Source: Clostridia bacterium | Lineage (GTDB): Bacteria; Bacillota; Clostridia; UMGS1810 | Length of the DNA stretch: 11,256 nucleotides | NCBI GenBank assembly: GCA_017503945.1 | Contig: JAFVSB010000118.1 | Location: forward strand, 1 to 11,256 | Direction: 5' to 3' | Shown: piece by piece, positions 6,676 to 11,256 of the stretch | Position numbering within the stretch: position 1 is the stretch's first letter | How the letters are laid out: each line of letters starts with the position of its first letter | Position numbers and translations under genes: made by a program | Notes under the pieces: model-generated | What the model was told of the DNA's origin: nothing | Database searches by the model: none | What the model saw: only the letters and a program-made list of their open reading frames with translations

Positions 6676-8416
6676 TGTCTTCACCAACCTTCTTAATAGC
6701 TCCGAATTTGCATACATTCATGCACAATGTGCAGCCATTGCACTGAGATGCATCGATGCTGATTTTGCCATCATTGTTAGAAATAGCAGGACAGCCAAGG
6801 CCCATGCACATCTTGCAATTTTTGCATTTTTCCTGATCGATTTCACACGGAGCGCCATAGTTTACTGTTTTGAGAAGTGCACAAGGGCGCTGAGAAATAA
6901 TGACAGAAGGCTCAGAAGCAGCGATTTCTTCTTTGACAACCTTTTCAAAATTGGCAAGGTCAAATGGATCGGCTACCACTACCCTATCGATGCCAACTGC
7001 GTTGGCGAGCTTGACAAGGTCAACATTGCGGGTGGGTTCACCCTTGATTGTGTAGCCTGTGGTGGGGTTTTGCTGGTGGCCTGTCATGCCTGTGATGGAA
7101 TTATCGAGAATGATAACAGTGGAAACACCTTTGTTGTATACCACATCAATAAGACCTGTGATGCCTGAGTGAATAAAGGTGGAATCACCAATTACCGCAA
7201 CCACATTTTTGGTATTTTCCTGACCTCTGGCCTTTTCCATGCCGTGCGCCATGCCGATGCCAGCACCCATGCAAACACAATAGTCAACAGAGTTGAGGGG
7301 TGCAAGAGCACCGAGAGTGTAGCAGCCTATGTCACCGCACACTGTTAATTTGAGTTTTTTGAGAATGTAGTACATGCCTCTGTGAGGACAACCCGGGCAC
7401 ATAACGGGAGGCCTTACGGGAATCTGCTCGTCAACTTCTATAAGCTCGGGGGCATCTACACCGAGTACGGCTTTTTTTATCATTTGCGGATTGTATTCAC
7501 CAAGCTTAGTGAAAAGCTCTTTGCCATGTACCTCAATGCCAAGACTGCGGCAGAAATCTTCAATGAAAGAATCGAGTTCTTCGATTACATATATTTTTTC
7601 TACTTTTGAAGCAAATTCTTTCACAAGCTTTGCGCTGATGGGGTATGTTATGCCAAGTTTCAAAAAGCTTGCATCGGGAAGAGCCTCTTTGGCATATTGA
7701 TATGATATGCCACAGGTAATTACACCTATTTTGGTGTCATTGATTTCCATTTTGTTGAAAGCACAATCATAGCCATATTCAGCAATATCGTCACATCTTT
7801 TTTCTACAATGGCGTGGCGGGCCTTTGCCATAGCAGGCATCATAACATATTTTGCAGGGTCTTTGGTGATGTCTTTGAGCTTATAGTCGCATCTTTGCCC
7901 AACATCAACAAGGCTCTGCGAATGTGCCACTCTGGTGGTGAGTCTGACAATGACAGGGGTGTCGAATTGTTCACTAAGTTCATATGCAAGACGGGTAAAC
8001 TCCTTGCACTCGTTGCTGTCGGATGGTTCAACAACGGGTATTTTGGATGCTTTGCCGTGATTTCTTGTGTCTTGTTCATTTTGTGAGCTATGAAGACCCG
8101 GGTCATCTGCCACAACGGCAACCATGCCGCCATTGACTCCTGTGTATGAAGCGGTGTAAAGTGGATCTGCTGCCACATTGAGCCCAACATGCTTCATGGC
8201 GGTCATGCTTCTGGCGCCAGCAAAGCTTGCACCTATGGCAACTTCTGCTGCTACTTTCTCATTGCATGCCCATTCACAATATATTTCGTCATATTGTTTA
8301 GAAATAACCTCGGTCACCTCAGTACTTGGTGTGCCGGGATATGATGATACTACTGTAACGCCGGCTTCAAATGCGCCTCTTGCTACAGCTTCATTTCCAA
8401 GCATAAGCTTTTTCAT
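6668..8416 (-). CDS. iorA: Indolepyruvate:ferredoxin oxidoreductase, alpha subunit
   Basis: A 582-residue TPP- and Fe-S-dependent enzyme subunit. With IorB it converts indole-3-pyruvate (and phenyl- or hydroxyphenylpyruvate) plus CoA and oxidised ferredoxin to the aryl-acetyl-CoA, CO2 and reduced ferredoxin, a step of aromatic amino acid fermentation in anaerobes. Domains in order: pyrimidine-binding domain (MLGNEAVARGAFEAGV, SSYPGTPSTEV), a middle transketolase-C-like domain, the TPP-binding domain (VMCPGCPHRGMYYIL, GDIGCYTLG, GDSTFIHSGITGLIDVVYN with LDNSITGMTGHQQNP), and a C-terminal 2[4Fe-4S] ferredoxin domain. Cluster cysteines are C531, C534, C537, C542 and C559, C562, C565, C569. All expected motifs are intact and the length is normal. 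The ATG at 8416 is preceded by GGAAGG. A 47-nt AT-rich gap separates it from the M42 gene upstream; no strong promoter is seen there. It overlaps iorB by 8 bp. Confidence 0.97.
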   Translation of the reverse strand: MKKLMLGNEAVARGAFEAGVTVVSSYPGTPSTEVTEVISKQYDEIYCEWACNEKVAAEVAIGASFAGARSMTAMKHVGLNVAADPLYTASYTGVNGGMVAVVADDPGLHSSQNEQDTRNHGKASKIPVVEPSDSNECKEFTRLAYELSEQFDTPVIVRLTTRVAHSQSLVDVGQRCDYKLKDITKDPAKYVMMPAMAKARHAIVEKRCDDIAEYGYDCAFNKMEINDTKIGVITCGISYQYAKEALPDASFLKLGITYPISAKLVKEFASKVEKIYVIEELDSFIEDFCRSLGIEVHGKELFTKLGEYNPQMIKKAVLGVDAPELIEVDEQIPVRPPVMCPGCPHRGMYYILKKLKLTVCGDIGCYTLGALAPLNSVDYCVCMGAGIGMAHGMEKARGQENTKNVVAVIGDSTFIHSGITGLIDVVYNKGVSTVIILDNSITGMTGHQQNPTTGYTIKGEPTRNVDLVKLANAVGIDRVVVADPFDLANFEKVVKEEIAASEPSVIISQRPCALLKTVNYGAPCEIDQEKCKNCKMCMGLGCPAISNNDGKISIDASQCNGCTLCMNVCKFGAIKKVGEDNE

Positions 8417-8463
8417 TGGTAATACCTTCCTTGTAAATTAGTATTTAATATAATAGCATATTT

Positions 8464-9456
8464 TCAGACCAAAATAAAGTCTTTTTTGGCAAATTCACTC
8501 ACAAGGTTAATGCAAGCCTCTATATCACTGATGCTTGCTGTTTCTGCGGGTGAGTGTATATAACGAAGCGGCAAAGAGATTGCCCCTGTAGCCGCACCTG
8601 ATTTTACTGTTTGCATAGCACCTGCATCGGTGCCGCCGAATGCGAGAATTTCGAACTGATATGGAATATCATGTTCCCGGGCGCATCTTACCAACAGGTC
8701 ACGAAGGCCTTTGTGGGTTATTACAGATTTGTCCATTATCTTGATGGCTGCACCACCGCCGAGCCTTACCTCCATGGTCTCACAGCCCGGTGTGTCACCT
8801 GTGTCGGTGACATCAACGGCTATTGCAACATCAGGCTCTATGGTGTAGGCAGCAGTTTTGGCACCTCGCAAACCGATTTCTTCTTGTGATGAAAACACAA
8901 AATACAAATCCTGCGAAGTGGATTTTAAACGCTTTATTGCCTCAATGAGAATATACACCCCCGCGCGGTTATCAAGCGCTTTGGATACCACGGTGTTTTC
9001 TCTATGCACAAAGTCACCCACAAATGCGCCAGTATCGCCGGGAGTTACTAATTTCAATGCGTCTTCTTTGCTGCGAGCGCCTATGTCTATATACATTGTG
9101 CTGACCTTCAAATCCTTCTTGACATCGGATTTGGATTCAAAGCATACCGTTCCTACTGTGCCATTTGCAAAAACTACGCGCTGATAAAGAGAGGCATACA
9201 AATCAACTCCTCCGACTGGCGAAAATCTGACAAAACCGTTGTCATCAATATAATTTACCATCACACCTATTTCATCGGTGTGTGCTGCAAAGAGGATTTT
9301 TTTGCCGCCGCCTTTTTTATGAGCAATCAAATTGCCCAAGGCATCAGTATAAAGTTCATCAACGCAAGGCTTAATCTCGCGCTGTATCAAATCAAAAAGA
9401 TTGTTTTCACTGCCCGACACTGCCGTAATCTGAGTGAGTTGTTTTAATAGCTGCAT
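8464..9456 (-). CDS. M42-family metallo-aminopeptidase (third of three paralogues)
   Basis: A 330-residue M42 peptidase (TET/YsdC/FrvX/glutamyl aminopeptidase-like), a cytoplasmic di-metal aminopeptidase that typically assembles into a tetrahedral dodecamer and trims peptides. All catalytic positions are present: H59 and D61 (AAHTDEIG), bridging D162 (KALDNRAG), general base E192 and ligand E193 (SQEEIGLRGA), D215 (AVDVTDTGDTPG) and H301 (RYIHSPAET). The GGTDAGAMQ motif near residue 275 is also typical. Length is slightly on the short side of the family (about 330-360). The start at 9456 has AGGAGG (9465-9470) 8 nt upstream. It follows the second M42 gene by 15 nt and precedes iorA by 47 nt. 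Peptide specificity cannot be read from sequence; alternative family labels are glutamyl aminopeptidase or endoglucanase-annotated M42 ('cellulase M'), the last a historic misnomer. Confidence 0.94.
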   Translation of the reverse strand: MQLLKQLTQITAVSGSENNLFDLIQREIKPCVDELYTDALGNLIAHKKGGGKKILFAAHTDEIGVMVNYIDDNGFVRFSPVGGVDLYASLYQRVVFANGTVGTVCFESKSDVKKDLKVSTMYIDIGARSKEDALKLVTPGDTGAFVGDFVHRENTVVSKALDNRAGVYILIEAIKRLKSTSQDLYFVFSSQEEIGLRGAKTAAYTIEPDVAIAVDVTDTGDTPGCETMEVRLGGGAAIKIMDKSVITHKGLRDLLVRCAREHDIPYQFEILAFGGTDAGAMQTVKSGAATGAISLPLRYIHSPAETASISDIEACINLVSEFAKKDFILV

Positions 9457-9471
9457 ATATTTATCCTCCTA

Positions 9472-10503
9472 TTATATCTGGTCACTTGACAGAAAATTCT
9501 CAATGTCATTGAGCACAGCCCTGACAAGCTTTTTCATGGATTCATAGTCATTGCCATCGGCCACACTGACAGGAGAATGAATATATCTGCAAGGCAACGA
9601 AATTGAGCACACTCGGCAGCCCGACGCCCCTGTTTGAATCTGGCGCGAGTCATTGCCGCCATTTGATGTGAGCTTGTATTGATATGCAATACCTCTGGTG
9701 GAAGCTGTGGTTATAACAAAGCGTTTGAGAGCTTCATCACTATATGCGCCATTGTCCATGTTGGTGATGGCAGGGCCAAGCCCGAGCGCAGTGCCATACA
9801 TATGCGGTTCAGACAAGGCTGTGTCAGAAGCGGTGGTTGCTTCAAGAACCAATGCCACATCGGCATCGATGCGTCTTGAAAGCACTTGTGCGCCGCGCAG
9901 ACCTGTTTCCTCCTGAACGGTGAAGCAAAAATAAATGTCATTGTCATAGCAGTCCTTCATAAGCTCCATTATGATAGCACACCCTGCGCGATCATCTATG
10001 GCTTTGCCCTTGAAGCGCATATTGCTGAGCCTGCAAAACTCAGAGCAAAATGACACATAATCGCCTTTGGAGACAAGCTTCTCGGCTTCTTCTTTTGAAG
10101 ATGCACCTATGTCTATATACATCTGATCTGATTTTATCACTTTGCTTCGTTCATCTTTAGACTGCAGGTGCACAGCTTTAATGCCTATGACGCCTTTTAC
10201 CTTTGATTTGCCCACCGAAACTCTTTGGGTGAGAAGAATGCGGTCATCGAGTCCGCCCACTTGAGCAAATTTTAAATATCCGTCATCTGTTATATCGGTT
10301 ACAATGAGTCCTACCTCATCCATGTGGGCGAAAACCGCAACTTTTTTTGAAGAGGGCTTTTTGCCTTTTTTGTAAAAAACGAGATTGCCCATGGTGTCAA
10401 TGGTAGTCTGCGTTGCAAGATCAGACACCTGAGAGATAATAAAATCGGAAACGCTTTTTTCGTTACCCGAAACACCATCGAGCTCTGACAATATCTTTAA
10501 CAT
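9472..10503 (-). CDS. M42-family metallo-aminopeptidase (second of three paralogues)
   Basis: A 343-residue M42 peptidase. Catalytic residues visible are H60 and D62 (FAHMDEVG), D170 (KAIDDRAG), E198 and E199 (VQEETGLRGA) and H309 (RYIHSPVSVAD). At the position where the other two paralogues have the metal ligand Asp (IAxDVT), this one has E221 (LVLEATTASDT), a conservative change. It also has NGGNDSRQIQTGASG in place of the GGTDA motif. The sequence is clearly divergent from its neighbours, so this is an old duplication rather than a recent copy. The start at 10503 has GGAGG 6 nt upstream and overlaps the end of the first M42 gene by 7 bp. Substrate preference unknown. Confidence 0.93.
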   Translation of the reverse strand: MLKILSELDGVSGNEKSVSDFIISQVSDLATQTTIDTMGNLVFYKKGKKPSSKKVAVFAHMDEVGLIVTDITDDGYLKFAQVGGLDDRILLTQRVSVGKSKVKGVIGIKAVHLQSKDERSKVIKSDQMYIDIGASSKEEAEKLVSKGDYVSFCSEFCRLSNMRFKGKAIDDRAGCAIIMELMKDCYDNDIYFCFTVQEETGLRGAQVLSRRIDADVALVLEATTASDTALSEPHMYGTALGLGPAITNMDNGAYSDEALKRFVITTASTRGIAYQYKLTSNGGNDSRQIQTGASGCRVCSISLPCRYIHSPVSVADGNDYESMKKLVRAVLNDIENFLSSDQI

Positions 10504-11256
10504 AAAACATCCTCCGTTTTCTCAAAAGATTTCAGAAAAGATACAAGTGCATCAGAGGTCTTGATGCAATCGGCAAGCGATATGGTTTCTATGGGTGTGT
10601 GCATATATTTTACAGCAAGAGAGATAAGCATTGTGGGAATGCCTTCGCGCGCTGTCTGAATAGACCATGCATCGGTGCCTGTGTTTCCGCCTTCTACTTC
10701 AATTTCATACGACACATCGTCTCTTTTGAGAATGTCTATAAAATGATTAACAAGAGCATTGTGAATGTTGGGGCCAAGGCATACAACGGGCCCAGAGCCG
10801 CATTTGAAGGTTCCTTTTGATTCATCGGGTGTGGTTGCATGAGTAACATCTATGGCAATGGCAAGGTCTGGGTTGATGGAATATGCAGCGGTACGCGCTC
10901 CCCTCAGGCCGACTTCTTCTTGCACGCATGCACAAATGTAGAGGTCATAGCCAAGAGAGCAGTCTGCCAGCTTGTCTGCACAATCGAACAAAACTGCCAA
11001 AGATGCCCTGTCGTCCATGGCTTTGGATGCCACATGGTCGCCTTGCAGTTGGCAATACTCTCCCTTGAAGGTGACATACGCTCCAATGCCTATGCACTCC
11101 TCAGCCTGCTCTTTGGTCATTCCAACATCTACATAAAGCTGAGTAAAATCAAGAGTTTTAGAATATTCATCACTCGTCATCATGTGCGGCGGTTTGGCTC
11201 CGACTATGCCAAGATAATCTTTTTTGCCATGAACCACCACCTCAGATGCAGGCAGA
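10497..11256 (-). CDS. M42-family metallo-aminopeptidase, C-terminal part (first of three paralogues; cut by right edge)
   Basis: The last 252 residues of an M42 peptidase whose N-terminus (including the first metal-binding His of the AHxDE motif) lies beyond the right edge. The frame is open to the last base; a GTG near 11240 is internal (the visible LPASEVVVHGKKDYLGIVGAKPPH stretch is conserved family sequence), not a real start. Visible catalytic residues, counted from the first complete codon: D81 (KAMDDRAS), E113/E114 (VQEEVGLRGAR), D136 (AIDVTHATTPD) and H219 (KYMHTPIETISLAD). NTGTDAWSIQTAREG replaces GGTDA and is a usual variant. It overlaps the next M42 gene by 7 bp, so the three are translationally linked. 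Confidence 0.93.
   Translation of the reverse strand, partial: LPASEVVVHGKKDYLGIVGAKPPHMMTSDEYSKTLDFTQLYVDVGMTKEQAEECIGIGAYVTFKGEYCQLQGDHVASKAMDDRASLAVLFDCADKLADCSLGYDLYICACVQEEVGLRGARTAAYSINPDLAIAIDVTHATTPDESKGTFKCGSGPVVCLGPNIHNALVNHFIDILKRDDVSYEIEVEGGNTGTDAWSIQTAREGIPTMLISLAVKYMHTPIETISLADCIKTSDALVSFLKSFEKTEDVLC

Noticed and set aside
6596..7168. A 190-residue open frame on the plus strand
   Set aside because: It is antisense to the 3' part of iorA and the 5' end of iorB, both unmistakable. Its translation has no domain pattern and no ribosome binding site.
7840..8190. A 116-residue minus-strand frame overlapping iorA in another register
   Set aside because: Out-of-frame shadow of iorA's conserved N-terminal domain, with no start signal.
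9081..10125. Repeated stretch CCTATGTCTATATACAT in two places (about 9085 and 10110)
   Set aside because: It encodes the conserved MYIDIGA segment in two M42 paralogues, so it is a product of gene duplication and shared codon use, not a mobile or regulatory repeat.
11079..11240. GTG at 11240 as the start of a 247-residue protein
   Set aside because: Conserved M42 sequence continues upstream to the window edge in the same frame, and M42 peptidases need the missing N-terminal metal-binding His, so the gene is cut by the window rather than short.

Overview
The window looks like chromosomal core or metabolic DNA from a strictly anaerobic, AT-leaning member of the Clostridia (Bacillota). The reasons are an O2-sensitive ferredoxin-dependent 2-oxoacid oxidoreductase, a flavodiiron protein, an AdoCbl/radical SAM protein, a YtxC-type sporulation-associated protein, strong AGGAGG-type ribosome binding sites and a classic sigma-A promoter. 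Every gene that can be supported lies on the minus strand, so transcription runs from high to low coordinates. There is no sign of a phage, transposon, CRISPR array or RNA gene.

Right part (11256 down to about 4750) is one compact probable operon. It holds three tandem M42-family metallo-aminopeptidases (the first cut by the window edge), then iorA and iorB (indolepyruvate:ferredoxin oxidoreductase alpha and beta), then a PLP enzyme of the methionine gamma-lyase/'aluminium resistance' family. Junctions are a 7-bp overlap, a 15-nt gap, a 47-nt gap, an 8-bp overlap and an 8-nt gap. The set ends in two tandem hairpins, the second with the form of a Rho-independent terminator. Read together, the genes suggest peptide and amino acid fermentation: M42 enzymes release amino acids, IorAB oxidatively decarboxylates the aryl-pyruvates made from aromatic amino acids to acyl-CoA and reduced ferredoxin, and the PLP enzyme may act on sulfur amino acids. 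The transaminase and the energy-conserving acyl-CoA synthetase needed for a full pathway are not in view.

Middle part (about 4740 to 3215) carries a DUF6873-type protein of the guanidino-modifying-enzyme fold and a YtxC-like protein. Between them lie 82 nt that can fold into a long imperfect hairpin.

Left part (3200 to 1) starts with a good sigma-A promoter driving a B12-binding-domain radical SAM protein (DUF4080 type), which overlaps a ten-helix EamA/DMT transporter gene. After a 63-nt gap with a small AT-rich dyad comes the 5' third of an FprA-type flavodiiron protein, which runs off the left edge and would defend against O2 or NO.

No wholly new system stands out. The most interesting items are the three-paralogue M42 cluster fused in transcription to iorAB and a PLP lyase, the radical SAM plus exporter pair of unknown product, the DUF6873/YtxC pair, and the structured intergenic regions.
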